Below, one piece after another: positions 33,447 through 43,710 of a DNA stretch of 64,000 nucleotides. The position numbers and the translations under genes were made by a program. Source of the stretch: Gluconobacter kanchanaburiensis NBRC 103587 (lineage in GTDB: Bacteria > Pseudomonadota > Alphaproteobacteria > Acetobacterales > Acetobacteraceae); the NCBI RefSeq assembly GCF_007988905.1, contig NZ_BJVA01000008.1, forward strand, positions 62,001 to 126,000. The letters run 5' to 3'. Every line of letters begins with the position of its first letter. The stretch's first letter is position 1. The notes under the pieces are model-generated. The model was not told the origin of the DNA. It was given only the letters and a program-made list of their open reading frames with translations, and did no database searches.

Positions 33447-35015
33447 TCAGAGAGCGCCGAGGCCGCCGCCGCCCGGTGTCATGAGGACGAGAACATCGTT
33501 CGCTTCCAGAACCTGAAGGCCTTTGCCTGCAAGCTTCCGGCCTGAGGCGGTTTCGACCCTACCTGCCGCGCCGTCCTGTCCGCCGAGTGCGCCACGTGCC
33601 GGATGATCGACGCGGTCAAATGCGGCCAGCAGCTCGAAGGGCTGTTTCTGGGTGGTGCCGATCTTCATAATCTGCCCGTCGCCGCCCTTTGTCTGGCCCA
33701 GACCGCCGCTATTTTCGCGCAGTTCTTTTTCCCAGAAAATGAGCGGGCACTGGATTTCCGCAATTTCAATCGGGGTGCCATGCACGCCGGATGGAAAGGC
33801 CGTGGCGGACAGGCCGTTCAGGCCGGGCCGGGCCCCGGTGCCGCCATTGGTCGTGATGGCGAGCGCGTAGGTCTGGGACGTGGTTGCTCCTTTGGGGAAC
33901 CACTGTCCGCGCACGGCAATGTTCCACAGGCAGGATGTTCCTTCTGCCGGAACGCGCTCGGGCAGGGGCGTGCGGAGGCATCCGAACACCATGTCCGGCA
34001 GCATCTGTCCGATGACATGCCGCGACGAAACGGGGGCCGGGCGCTGGGCGTTCAGGACGGAACCTTCTGGTGCCTCGACGTGATAGGGAGCCAGTGAGCC
34101 TGCGTTGTTGGGGACATCCGGCGAGATCGCGCAGGCCAGCCCGAAGACCGTATAGGCGCGCGTATAGGCCATCGGGACGTTGATCCCGCGCCCGACAGCC
34201 GGCGGGGATCCGTCATAGCTGACGCTGACGCGTCCCTCTTCGACTGTGAGCTTTGCCTTGAGCGTGAGCGGGGCATTGTAGCCGTCGATGGTCATTTCAT
34301 GGGACCATGTGCCCTGCGGAAGACCTGCTATTTTGTCGAGGACGGCCTGGCGGGAGCGTTCGATGATGAAATCAGCCAGCGGTTCGAGGCTGTCGAGATG
34401 GAACTCGTCCATCATGTCGCACAGGGCGCGGACGCCGACATCATTGCAGGCTGCCAGAGAGTAGGTATCGCCTTCCGTATCCACCGGCAGGCGCGTATTG
34501 GCGCGGATCATGGCCATCAACGTCTCGTTGACTTGTCCCTGATCAATCAGCTTGAGCATCGGGATCGAGAGGCCTTCCATGAAGACGTCCGTTGCTTCCG
34601 GCCCGTTGCCCAGACCGCCGATATCCATCAGATGGCTGGTGCAGGAGAACAGTCCGACCAGACGGCCCTTGTGGAACGCCGGGGTCGTGATGACGAAGTC
34701 GTTGAGATGCCCCGTTCCCATCCACGGATCGTTCGTGATGTAGGCGTCGCCCTCTTTCATGGTCGAGATGGGGAAGTGACGCAGAAAATGGCCGACGGAT
34801 TCCGCCATGGAATTGACGTGGCCGGGTGTGCCCGTCACGGCCTGCGCGATCATCCGGCCTTGCAGGTCGAAAATGCCGGCCGAGATGTCCTCGCATTCGC
34901 GGACGATGGGGCTGAAGGCGGTGCGGATCAGAACCTGCGCCTGTTCGCCGACCACGGCAATCAGGCGGTTCCACATGATCTGGAAGTCGATTTCCTTATG
35001 GGAGTGCGCGCTCAT
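33447..35015 (-). CDS. hyuB: Hydantoinase B/oxoprolinase family protein
   Basis: Subunit B of an ATP-dependent hydantoinase/5-oxoprolinase (522 residues, normal length). Family features: the N-terminal FQIMWNRLIAVVGEQAQVLIRTAFS, REDIS-like RECEDISAGIFD, the ITNDPWMGTGHLNDFVI segment, a DIGGLGNG loop, and the glycine-rich C-terminus MTPGGGGLGAL. It hydrolyses the phosphorylated imide/lactam produced by subunit A. Its ATG overlaps the hyuA stop by one base (TGATG), so the subunits are made together. With hyuA it may be an N-methylhydantoinase, hydantoinase, caprolactamase or 5-oxoprolinase; the sequence alone does not tell. Confidence 0.92.
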   Translation of the reverse strand: MSAHSHKEIDFQIMWNRLIAVVGEQAQVLIRTAFSPIVRECEDISAGIFDLQGRMIAQAVTGTPGHVNSMAESVGHFLRHFPISTMKEGDAYITNDPWMGTGHLNDFVITTPAFHKGRLVGLFSCTSHLMDIGGLGNGPEATDVFMEGLSIPMLKLIDQGQVNETLMAMIRANTRLPVDTEGDTYSLAACNDVGVRALCDMMDEFHLDSLEPLADFIIERSRQAVLDKIAGLPQGTWSHEMTIDGYNAPLTLKAKLTVEEGRVSVSYDGSPPAVGRGINVPMAYTRAYTVFGLACAISPDVPNNAGSLAPYHVEAPEGSVLNAQRPAPVSSRHVIGQMLPDMVFGCLRTPLPERVPAEGTSCLWNIAVRGQWFPKGATTSQTYALAITTNGGTGARPGLNGLSATAFPSGVHGTPIEIAEIQCPLIFWEKELRENSGGLGQTKGGDGQIMKIGTTQKQPFELLAAFDRVDHPARGALGGQDGAAGRVETASGRKLAGKGLQVLEANDVLVLMTPGGGGLGAL

Positions 35016-37105
35016 CAGACGGCGTCCTTCATGTCCAGAATGATGTTGCCGCTGCCGTCCAGATGGGCGGTGTAGCGGGAGGAAACGTAGGTCGTGGTTT
35101 CTTTTTCGGCGATCAGGGCCGGGCCGGGGACACGGCTGCCGGGTCCCATGTCCATCCGTTCGTAGACCGGGAGGGCGACATGCGTGCCGATCGCGCCGTC
35201 GAAAAGTTTCCGGATGTCGGCGGAGACTGCGTCATGCAGGGCCGGGGCGGCCTTGAATGGCGGGTATTTCCGCGGGGTGGTTGAGACGCTGACGGACCAG
35301 TTCAGGATTTCGACAGCGGCATGGGGGATGACGCGGGCAAACTGACGGGCATATTCCGCTTCGAAGGCGTCCCGCAGGGCCGAGAGATGGTCGCTGCTGA
35401 TGGCGCCGTCGGGCAGCGTGACGATGATTTCGTGTCCCTGTCCCACATAGCGCATGAAGGCTGCGCGCCGGATGTGAAGCGTTTCCGTCCGGGCGTCGTC
35501 CTGCACCATACTGTGCGCGGCCTGCGTCATGTCGTCGAGTAGAGCCGAGACTTCCGCTGAATTGAAGCTGTCGTCCAGACGCATGGGGAAGGAACGAACC
35601 AATTCGAACGAGACGGGGGCGGCGAGGAAGCCCACGGCCGAGCCGACGCCTGCGTTCGAAGGAATGACGAGGCGCCGGATTCCAAGCTTTTCCGCGACGC
35701 GCGCGGCATGGAGCGGGGCCGCGCCGCCGAACGCGATCATGGTATGGTCGCCGATGACGGCGCCACGCTCGGCGGCATGGACGCGCGCCGCACTGGCCAT
35801 GTTTTCGCACACGATTTCATAGACCGCATGGGCGGACATTTCCGCCGACAGCCCAAGCGGGGTGCCGATATCGGTCAGAAGCGCTTCGGCCGAGCGATCC
35901 GGCTGGAGCTGGATGCTGCCGCCCGCGAAATTCTCCGGGCGGATCAGGCCGAGCATCACGTCCGCGTCCGTGACGGCGGGGCGCTTGCCCCCCAGTCCGT
36001 AACAGGCGGGGCCTGGAACGGAAGATGCGCTTTCCGGCCCCACAACGACGCGCTTCATCGCATCCAGATGGGCGATGGAGCCGCCGCCCGCGCCGATTTC
36101 GACCATTTCGATCACGGGAATGCGCAGAGGCAGGCCGGAGCCTTTCATGAAGCGGGCCGTGCGGTCTACTTCAAAGAAACGGGAGGATGCGGGTTCGCCG
36201 TCTTCGATCAGGCAGACCTTGGCGGTTGTGCCGCCCATATCGAAGGACAGGACGCGGTTTTCGGCCAGACGCTCGGCGCATTGGGCGGCGAAAATCGCAC
36301 CACCCGCCGGGCCGGATTCCACCAGGCGGACGGGGAACTGGCGCGCCGTTTCCAGCGCGGTCAGGCCGCCGCCGGAGGTGACGAGATAGAGCGCGCCCCC
36401 AAACCCCTTGGCGTCAAGGGCTTCCCGCAAGCGCCCCAGATAGCCCGCCATCAGGGGCTGGACATAGGCGTTCGCCACTGTGGTGGAGGTGCGTTCGTAT
36501 TCCCGGATTTCGGGGCAGACGTCGCTTGAAATGGAGATGGTGATGTCCGGCATCGCCTCCTGAAGAAGCACCTGTACGCGCCGTTCATGGGCCGGATTGG
36601 CATAGGCATGGAGGAACGCTACCGCGATGCTCTCGACGCCAGCGTCGCGAAGCTGGGGCACGAGCGCCAGAACGGCGGCTTCATCCAGGGGAAGCTGGAC
36701 GGTGCCGCGGGCGTCCATGCGTTCGGGAACGGTGAAGCGCAGGTCGCGGGGGACGAGCGGGCTGGGCTTTTGCAGCATCAGGTCATACTGGTTGAAGCGG
36801 CTTTCAGTGCCGATTTCCAGAATGTCGCGGAAGCCCTGCGTTCCTATGAGGGCCGTGCGGGCGCCCCGACGTTCGATGATGGCGTTTGTCGCAAGCGTCG
36901 TGCCATGCACGAAGACTGTCACGTCGGGAAAACGTAGTCCGGCATCTTCGATCACGAGGCCGATGCCGCTCATGACTCCTTCTTCGGGAGCAGCTGGCGT
37001 GGTGAGGACCTTGCGGGTCAGACGTCCCTGCGGTGTCTGGAGGACTACGTCCGTGAATGTGCCGCCGATATCAGCGGCGAGACGGATTTGTGAACTGTCG
37101 ACCAT
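35015..37105 (-). CDS. hyuA: Hydantoinase A/oxoprolinase family protein
   Basis: ATP-using subunit A of a hydantoinase/5-oxoprolinase, 696 residues. It has the actin-like nucleotide fold with RLAADIGGTFTDVVL at the N-terminus, the VHGTTLATNAIIERRG motif, VCPEIREYERTSTTVANAYV, the second phosphate loop LSFDMGGTTAKVCL, EIGAGGGSIA and IAFGGAAPLHA. It phosphorylates the ring carbonyl oxygen before subunit B completes opening. The genes are divergent from a winged-helix regulator and face a DUF2848/2-hydroxyacid dehydrogenase operon. This system is unrelated in fold to the PxpABC oxoprolinase encoded from 39.9 to 42.4 kb, so the window holds two different ways of opening such rings. Confidence 0.92.
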   Translation of the reverse strand: MVDSSQIRLAADIGGTFTDVVLQTPQGRLTRKVLTTPAAPEEGVMSGIGLVIEDAGLRFPDVTVFVHGTTLATNAIIERRGARTALIGTQGFRDILEIGTESRFNQYDLMLQKPSPLVPRDLRFTVPERMDARGTVQLPLDEAAVLALVPQLRDAGVESIAVAFLHAYANPAHERRVQVLLQEAMPDITISISSDVCPEIREYERTSTTVANAYVQPLMAGYLGRLREALDAKGFGGALYLVTSGGGLTALETARQFPVRLVESGPAGGAIFAAQCAERLAENRVLSFDMGGTTAKVCLIEDGEPASSRFFEVDRTARFMKGSGLPLRIPVIEMVEIGAGGGSIAHLDAMKRVVVGPESASSVPGPACYGLGGKRPAVTDADVMLGLIRPENFAGGSIQLQPDRSAEALLTDIGTPLGLSAEMSAHAVYEIVCENMASAARVHAAERGAVIGDHTMIAFGGAAPLHAARVAEKLGIRRLVIPSNAGVGSAVGFLAAPVSFELVRSFPMRLDDSFNSAEVSALLDDMTQAAHSMVQDDARTETLHIRRAAFMRYVGQGHEIIVTLPDGAISSDHLSALRDAFEAEYARQFARVIPHAAVEILNWSVSVSTTPRKYPPFKAAPALHDAVSADIRKLFDGAIGTHVALPVYERMDMGPGSRVPGPALIAEKETTTYVSSRYTAHLDGSGNIILDMKDAV

Positions 37106-37180
37106 GCCTGTGTTTTCCGTATCGGGTTAGAGTGCAATAGGATATCGGGAAGAGATGTTGGCTGACGGAGAGGACGAGCC

Positions 37181-37744
37181 ATGAAAGTTGGAAAAGCCGG
37201 AAGCCGCGCGCCAGTAATGCCAGATGTTGCGGATATGGAACGGGCCTTCATCGTGTCGTCGTCGCATCTCGCCGTTCCGGGAAATGAGGATCTGAGCGAG
37301 TTCGAATTTGCCCTTACTGTCGTGAACCATGCGTTTCATCGCTGGATGGCGCGGGGGATGGCGGCGGCGGGTCTGCCGGATCTCTCGGCGCTCGACACGC
37401 TCATCCTGCACAGTGTCAATCACAGGAACCGGGAGAAAAGCATCTCGGATCTGATGTTCACCCTGAATCTGTCCGAGAGGCATTACCTCAACTACGCGAT
37501 GAAGAAGCTCGACGAACACGCGCTGATCCAGCGTGAGCGCCGGGGCAAGGAGGTTTTTGTCAGCACGACACAGAAAGGGCGCGACGTCTGCCTCGAATAT
37601 GCTCGTCTTCGTCGGATCTGCCTGCTGGAGCATATTCCCCAGAACCGGGAAGTCGGGGATGTCACGATTGCCGAGGTCGCCAAGGCGTTGCGTGTGCTGA
37701 CGGGATTTTATGAACAGGCATCCCGCTCCGCCGCGTCTCTCTGA
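37181..37744 (+). CDS. Winged-helix (MarR-like) transcriptional regulator
   Basis: DNA-binding protein of 187 residues with a MarR-like winged helix (about residues 60-125): SALDTLILHSVNHRNREKSI, SDLMFTLNLSERHYLNYAMKKLDEHALI and the wing RERRGKEVFVSTTQKGRDV. The N-terminal 30 residues are family-specific. It is divergent from hyuAB across a 75-base gap in which TATCGGG occurs twice (about 37111 and 37142), and it is the likely local regulator of hyuAB. Such winged-helix genes are found next to hydantoinase/oxoprolinase clusters in other proteobacteria. The effector is unknown. Confidence 0.82.
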   Translation: MKVGKAGSRAPVMPDVADMERAFIVSSSHLAVPGNEDLSEFEFALTVVNHAFHRWMARGMAAAGLPDLSALDTLILHSVNHRNREKSISDLMFTLNLSERHYLNYAMKKLDEHALIQRERRGKEVFVSTTQKGRDVCLEYARLRRICLLEHIPQNREVGDVTIAEVAKALRVLTGFYEQASRSAASL

Positions 37745-37754
37745 ACGCGGCGTC

Positions 37755-38152
37755 TCAGCCATCAGGGTGAATCCGGAAGAGCACGTCGTGATAGCCCACG
37801 ACGCCGCCATCCCCGACCAGTGCTGGGCCGAGTGTGCCGTCCGCTGTGGCCGTGACGGGCAGGCGGAGGGGGCCTGCCTCGACAAAACCTACTATCTCGC
37901 CGGAGCGAACCGGGTGGGTTTCGTCCAGGCCGTTTGAGCGGAACACGCCCATCTCGGGGCTGGGAACGGGCGTATCTTCCGCTTTTGCGGGGTAGGAAAT
38001 AGGGGGCGTCTGTTCCGGATTGCTGGTCGGTGCGGGGGTCAATGTCAAGGCAAGCGCACCCGCCCCATTTTTCAGAGAGACATGACGGACGTCGTGACGT
38101 CTCATCCGGTCAACGAGTTCGGGCAGGTCGTTCAGAAGGTCTTCAAGAAAAG

Positions 38153-38156
<4 letters not shown>
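37755..38156 (-). CDS. Degenerate biotin carboxyl carrier-like protein lacking the biotinyl lysine
   Basis: Protein of 133 residues at the end of the pxp/acc operon, overlapping the biotin carboxylase stop by four bases. Its organisation copies a biotin carrier: a short N-terminal helix (EDLLNDLPELVDRMRRHDVRHVSLKNG), a Pro-rich linker, then a biotinyl/lipoyl-like barrel starting PSPEMGVFRSNG and ending VGYHDVLFRIHPDG. In genuine carriers the hairpin reads EAMKM; here it reads VEAGPLRLPV, with Pro96 in the lysine position, so it cannot carry biotin. It may be a structural or regulatory partner of the true carrier encoded at 39516-39968. The frame is intact, so it is not an obvious pseudogene. 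Confidence 0.75.
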
Positions 38157-39515
<1,359 letters not shown>

Positions 39516-39523
<8 letters not shown>

Positions 39524-39968
39524 CGAGTGGCTCCACGGTAAAGAGCGGCGTTCCGGGGGAAACAGCGTCTGCATTCGCGGCCAGCACGGTGACGATCCGG
39601 CAGGGGAATTCGGCCTCGATGCGGGAGAGCGTTTTCATGACTTCGAGAATATAAAGCGGCTGTCCTTCCGCTACGATGTCGCCAGCTTTGACGAAGGGCG
39701 GCGCATCCGGTGCCGGAGAGGCGTAGAACTGGCCGTGCATGGGGGCGTCGATTGTTGTTTCGGCTTTGGGCGGCGTGGAGGCTTTTTCGGGGACGGGAAG
39801 CGTAGCGGCTGCGGCCGCCGGGGCCTGACTCGTCGACACTGGGCTGTTGTCCTGTTCCCCGCGGACCAGGCGGATATGTTCGCCGTCGCGGGAATAGTCG
39901 AGTTCGGTAATGCCCAGCGCCTGCATCCGGGCCATCAGGGCATCAAGGGTCTTGAGATCGGGGATCAT
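39516..39968 (-). CDS. accB: Biotin carboxyl carrier protein (AccB-like)
   Basis: Biotin carrier of 150 residues. An N-terminal helix (KTLDALMARMQALGITELDY), an Ala/Pro-rich linker (residues 45-75) and a C-terminal biotinyl domain with APMHGQFYASPAPDAPPF and the attachment motif ILEVMKTLSRI, where Lys112 is the biotinylation site (Met-Lys retained). The chain ends VSPGTPLFTVEPLDA. It lies 25 bases after pxpA and overlaps accC, so carrier, carboxylase and Pxp proteins are made from one transcript. Confidence 0.88.
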
Positions 39969-39993
39969 GGGACGGTCTGTCTTCCGGTCTGCT

Positions 39994-40758
39994 TCAGGTC
40001 AGGGCGCGCAGGGCAATGCCGGCAGCTTCGAAGCCCGCGCGGACCTTGCGCGCGACGTCCACGGATTCCGCGTTGTCGCCATGGACGCAGATCGTATCGA
40101 TGCGTGTCGGCAGCATTTTGCCGGAGATGGTCTCAATGGCGCCGTTCTGAACCATTCTGACCGCGCGGGCGGCTGCGAAATCGGCGTCATGCAAGACCGC
40201 TCCCGGTTCCTTGCGCGACACGAGATGCCCGTCTTCCGTATAGGCGCGGTCCGCGAAAATTTCCGAGAACACGGTCAGGCCCCGCTCGCGTCCGATGCGG
40301 TCCAGATGGCTCAGGGCGATGGCCATGATGGGGAGGTTCGGATCAACAGCCTTGACCGCATTGACGATGGCTTCGGCAACGGCGGGATCGCGTTCGGTCA
40401 GGTTACCCAGCGCGCCATGGGTTTTCATGTAGGTCATGCGGTGGCCGGAATAGGTGGCGAGGGCCTGGGCCGCGCCCATCTGGTAGGCCACGATCCGTTC
40501 GATCTGGGCGGGTGTGAAGGGCATGACGCGGCGTCCGAAGCCCCACAGGTCCGGGAAGCCGGGATGGGAACCCACGGAGACGCCTTTTTCGCGTGCGATG
40601 CGGAAGGTCTCGGCCATGACTTCCGGGTCGCCGCCGTGAAAGCCGCAGGCGACGTTGGCGGAGGTCACGATGTCCAGCATCGCGCTGTCATTGCCCATTG
40701 TGTAATGGCCGAAGCTCTCGCCCAGATCGGCGTTCAGGTCGATGGTTTTGGCGGTCAT
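39994..40758 (-). CDS. pxpA: 5-oxoprolinase subunit PxpA (LamB/YcsF family)
   Basis: Subunit A of the prokaryotic 5-oxoprolinase, 254 residues. It starts IDLNADLGESFG, the family signature, with VTSANVACGFHGGDP, the SHPGFPDLWGFGRR stretch, MTYMKTHGALGNL, FADRAYTEDGHLVSR and the metal-like CVHGDNAE near the C-terminus. With PxpB and PxpC it cleaves 5-oxoproline to glutamate using ATP, in the cytoplasm. I begin at ATG 40758 (GGAG about ten bases upstream), dropping seven unsupported residues. Order in the operon is pxpB, pxpC, pxpA, then biotin carrier and carboxylase. Confidence 0.93.
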   Translation of the reverse strand: MTAKTIDLNADLGESFGHYTMGNDSAMLDIVTSANVACGFHGGDPEVMAETFRIAREKGVSVGSHPGFPDLWGFGRRVMPFTPAQIERIVAYQMGAAQALATYSGHRMTYMKTHGALGNLTERDPAVAEAIVNAVKAVDPNLPIMAIALSHLDRIGRERGLTVFSEIFADRAYTEDGHLVSRKEPGAVLHDADFAAARAVRMVQNGAIETISGKMLPTRIDTICVHGDNAESVDVARKVRAGFEAAGIALRALT

Positions 40759-40812
40759 GGTGTCAGAACTCCCGGACATGGAAAAACAGGGCCGTGAAAA
40801 CAGGATGGGGCA

Positions 40813-41784
40813 TCAGAAAACGAGCTGTGTGCGGAGTGTGGCGATTTCGGTAGCAAGCCGGCTCAACTCCGCAGCTTCCCGCCGGATGATCTGCACCGCG
40901 TCATCGCGCGTGATGGTTTCGAAATGGACAGGTGTGCCGACGACTGTCTGGGACAGCAGGCGCAGGTCCGGCGCAATGACGGTGGCGATCTTGGGATAGC
41001 CGCCGCAGGTATTGGCATCCATCATCTGGATGATCGGCTGGCCCGCGGGCGGCACCTGAACGGTTCCGGGAAGGATGCCGTGGGAAAACAGGCTGAGCGG
41101 CCGTGAGAGTTTCAGAACGTTCTGCCCTTCGAGCCGATAGCCCATGCGGTTTGCGCTGGGGGTCAGGGTCCAGGCTGCGGAGTGGAAGGTTTGCAGGCTT
41201 TCGGGCGTGAAGACGTCGTGTTCGGCGGCAGGCAGGACGCGGATCCGGGTGCCGTCTGCCGGGGGAAGCGGGCAGGGGCGCGTGAGGCCGTAGCCTGCGG
41301 CGGGCAGGCGCAGTGTGGAGGCTGCGAGGCAGGAGAGGCGGTCGCCTTTCTGAAGGGCGCGCCCCTCAAGGCCGCCGAAGCCGCCTTTGAGATCCGTCGA
41401 ACGCGCGCCCAGAACCGGGGGCATGTCCAGACCGCCCCGGAGCGTCAGATAGGCGCGGGCGCCCTGTTCCGGCGCGCGGAGCGTCAGAGTCTGGCCGGGT
41501 CTGGCGGTGATGGCCCAGTCGCGTGGGAGTTTCAGGTCGTCCAGCGTGGCGGGGCAGGCGGCACCGGTGGCGGCAAAGGATGTCTCGGCGTGAAAGCGTA
41601 CGCGGAAAGGGAAGAACACGATCTCGATCCCGGCGGCGTCCACCGGATTGTCGAGAAGCAGGTTGCCGTGGCTCAGGGCCAGACGGTCCATGGCGCCGCC
41701 CTGCGCCACGCCCATGGCCATGGCGTGAGGACGGCCGAAATCCTGAATGGTGTTGAGGGAGGAGCCGGTCAGGATTTCGATCAT
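40813..41784 (-). CDS. pxpC: 5-oxoprolinase subunit PxpC (KipA/biotin-dependent carboxyltransferase-like)
   Basis: Protein of 323 residues of the KipA/AHS2 family, the same domain that forms part of the carboxyltransferase of urea carboxylase. It begins IEILTGSSLNTIQDFGRP, with GVAQGGAMDRLALSHGNLLL, YLTLRGGLDMPPVLGARSTD, the ANRMGYRLEG segment, LSLFSHGILPGTVQVPPAGQPI and DANTCGGYPKIATV. The ATG at 41784 overlaps the pxpB stop (ATGA); an upstream extension of 25 residues lies inside pxpB and is rejected. In Bacillus and E. coli it works with PxpB and PxpA. The biotin carrier and carboxylase genes in this operon make true carboxyl transfer possible. Confidence 0.92.
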   Translation of the reverse strand: MIEILTGSSLNTIQDFGRPHAMAMGVAQGGAMDRLALSHGNLLLDNPVDAAGIEIVFFPFRVRFHAETSFAATGAACPATLDDLKLPRDWAITARPGQTLTLRAPEQGARAYLTLRGGLDMPPVLGARSTDLKGGFGGLEGRALQKGDRLSCLAASTLRLPAAGYGLTRPCPLPPADGTRIRVLPAAEHDVFTPESLQTFHSAAWTLTPSANRMGYRLEGQNVLKLSRPLSLFSHGILPGTVQVPPAGQPIIQMMDANTCGGYPKIATVIAPDLRLLSQTVVGTPVHFETITRDDAVQIIRREAAELSRLATEIATLRTQLVF

Positions 41785-42422
41785 GAGGCCCTCACAAAAC
41801 GGACGGTGTCGCCCAGGCGCAGCAGGCCGGGCTCGGGACGGAAGGCGTCGAACAGGCACAGATCCGTCCGGCCGAGGATATGCCAGCCCGATGGCGAGGT
41901 GCAGGGCATCATGCCTGCGTGGCCGCCGCCGATGACCACAGCCCCTTCCTCTACCCGCAGACGCGGGGAGTCGCGGCGGGGGATGGCCAGACGCGGGTCC
42001 AGTCCGGTCAGGTACACGAAACCCGCCATGGCGCCGATGGCGGCGACGCTGTAGCGACTGGCCATGTGGGCGTCGATGGTTTCCTCTTCCGTCAGGTTGG
42101 CGAAGCGGGCGACGAGCGCCAGATCTTCACCGAATTCACCGCCATAGACGACCGGCACCACGATTTCGCGGGACGGCACCTCTTCGGCAGAGGCCTGTGT
42201 CCAGACGGTCCGGAGCAGCTCTTCCATGACGGAAGGGTCAGTCTGTACGGCGTCGAACGTGACGAGAAGGTTATTGACGCCGGGGATTGTCTGCAGGACG
42301 TCCGGCCGGGGGTTGAGCGCGCGGCTGGTGGCCCAGATGCGGCGCTGTGTCGTGTCGCTGAACGGGCCGTCGGCGGCGTCCAGCAGGAGGCCGCCCGCGC
42401 CTGCCATGTGGATACGGGTCAT
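41781..42422 (-). CDS. pxpB: 5-oxoprolinase subunit PxpB (KipI-like)
   Basis: Protein of 213 residues of the KipI/AHS1 family. Family parts are AGAGGLLLDAADG at the N-terminus, IPGVNNLLVTFD, REIVVPVVYGGEFGEDLALVARFANLTEEE, GFVYLTGLDPRLAIPRRDSPRLRVEEGAVVIGG and the C-terminal SPSGWHILGRTDLCLFD. It forms a complex with PxpC. The start at 42422 overlaps the MFS stop (ATGA); longer readings reach into the MFS gene. Coupling of MFS, pxpB and pxpC by four-base overlaps points to one operon for uptake and ring opening. Confidence 0.92.
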   Translation of the reverse strand: MTRIHMAGAGGLLLDAADGPFSDTTQRRIWATSRALNPRPDVLQTIPGVNNLLVTFDAVQTDPSVMEELLRTVWTQASAEEVPSREIVVPVVYGGEFGEDLALVARFANLTEEETIDAHMASRYSVAAIGAMAGFVYLTGLDPRLAIPRRDSPRLRVEEGAVVIGGGHAGMMPCTSPSGWHILGRTDLCLFDAFRPEPGLLRLGDTVRFVRAS

Positions 42423-43660
42423 GCGGTTTGATCCGGTTGGGAACGGCCATGGAATGGCCGACGGGGAAGGAGGGCAGCGGCTAGCGCGCCGCACAGGATG
42501 ATGACGCCCGTGATGTAGAAAACGCCGTGGAAATTGCCGGTGGCCTGAAGCAGGTACCCCGTCATGACCGGGGCCAGAATGCCGAGACCGTTGGAGAAGG
42601 TCAGGGTCAGGCCGGTCGCGGAACCGAGGACTTCATCTTCCACAAGCAGGTCCGCCAGAAGGGCCATGTTGGCTCCCGTGCCGCCTGCCATGAAAGCCAT
42701 GGAGACGGCGAGGAGCGGAATGATGGTCGTGGCCGTTTCGCAGAGCGGTAGAAACCCCATGGAAGAGGCTAGAACGAGATACAGGCACACGACCCTGCGC
42801 CGTCCTCCCAGAGAAAGGTTAGATCCGCGAACGAGCGTTTCGCCAACCTTTCCTGCCGTGATCGAGAGAATGGCCGCGCCGACATAGCAGTAGGCTGTGT
42901 ACGCTCCAGACTGGGCGGTGCCGAGATGCAGGGTCTGGCGCATGATGATTGGCAGCCAGGACATCAGCAGGAAGTTGGCGTAATTGGCGCAGCACTGCGC
43001 GATTACGATGCCCCAGAAAGCCGAGGAGCGGAACAGGGTCGGCACCGAAATCAGGGAAAAGGATGAGGCCTGTGTGCCGCGTGCCGGGCGCGGATGGGTC
43101 AGGAGCCAGACCACGGACCAGACTAGGCCCAGTGCGCCGAGCAGCGAAAACGCTGGGCGCCAGCCATAATGGGCAATCAGCCAGCCGCCCGATGCGGCAC
43201 CGCAGGCCAGCCCGATGGGGATGCCACCGATAAAGGCAGTCATCATCAGGCCGCGTTCGTGTAGGGGAGCCCACGCACGGACGACTTTGTTGCCGAGTGC
43301 GAAGGTGGGGGCTTCTCCGATGCCTAGCAGGATCCGCGTGGCGATGAAGGCTGGGACGGTGGCGGTCAGGCTGCCCAGGATCATGGCGAGCGACCACAGG
43401 GCTACGGCGGCCGCGCCGATGATCCTTACGCCGAAGCGGTCCAGAAGGATCGCGCTGGGCAGGTTGAGGATGAAATAGGACCAGAGGAAGCTGGAGAGAA
43501 CCCAGCCGGTTTCCCCTGGTGTGAGGGCGAATTCATGGGCGATCTGGGGCATGCCTACGGACAGGGCGGCCCGGTCTCCGTAGCAGATCACGCACATGGC
43601 GATGGTGAGGGCGTATATGACGAACCGGAAAGGCCGGCGATCTTCTGGAACTGTCTGCAA
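42419..43660 (-). CDS. MFS transporter of the 5-oxoprolinase operon
   Basis: Inner-membrane carrier of 413 residues. FVIYALTIAMCVICYGDRAALSVGMPQIAHEF is the first segment of the ACS-type MFS branch, with YFILNLPSAILLDRFGVRI, ILLGIGEAPTFALGNKVVRAW and GFLL-like later segments; about 12 segments overall. The start is unusual: the best initiation site is a TTG at 43660 with GAGG eight bases upstream, as no ATG/GTG lies between the TonB receptor stop and the first membrane segment; a longer frame running into the receptor gene is non-coding there. It is 50 bases after the receptor gene and overlaps pxpB. Likely imports 5-oxoproline or a related lactam acid. Confidence 0.85.
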   Translation of the reverse strand: MQTVPEDRRPFRFVIYALTIAMCVICYGDRAALSVGMPQIAHEFALTPGETGWVLSSFLWSYFILNLPSAILLDRFGVRIIGAAAVALWSLAMILGSLTATVPAFIATRILLGIGEAPTFALGNKVVRAWAPLHERGLMMTAFIGGIPIGLACGAASGGWLIAHYGWRPAFSLLGALGLVWSVVWLLTHPRPARGTQASSFSLISVPTLFRSSAFWGIVIAQCCANYANFLLMSWLPIIMRQTLHLGTAQSGAYTAYCYVGAAILSITAGKVGETLVRGSNLSLGGRRRVVCLYLVLASSMGFLPLCETATTIIPLLAVSMAFMAGGTGANMALLADLLVEDEVLGSATGLTLTFSNGLGILAPVMTGYLLQATGNFHGVFYITGVIILCGALAAALLPRRPFHGRSQPDQTA

Positions 43661-43710
43661 GAAATGCGCCTCTTTCCGGTGGATCTTAGTCGGTCTTTTT
43701 TGCAAAAATC

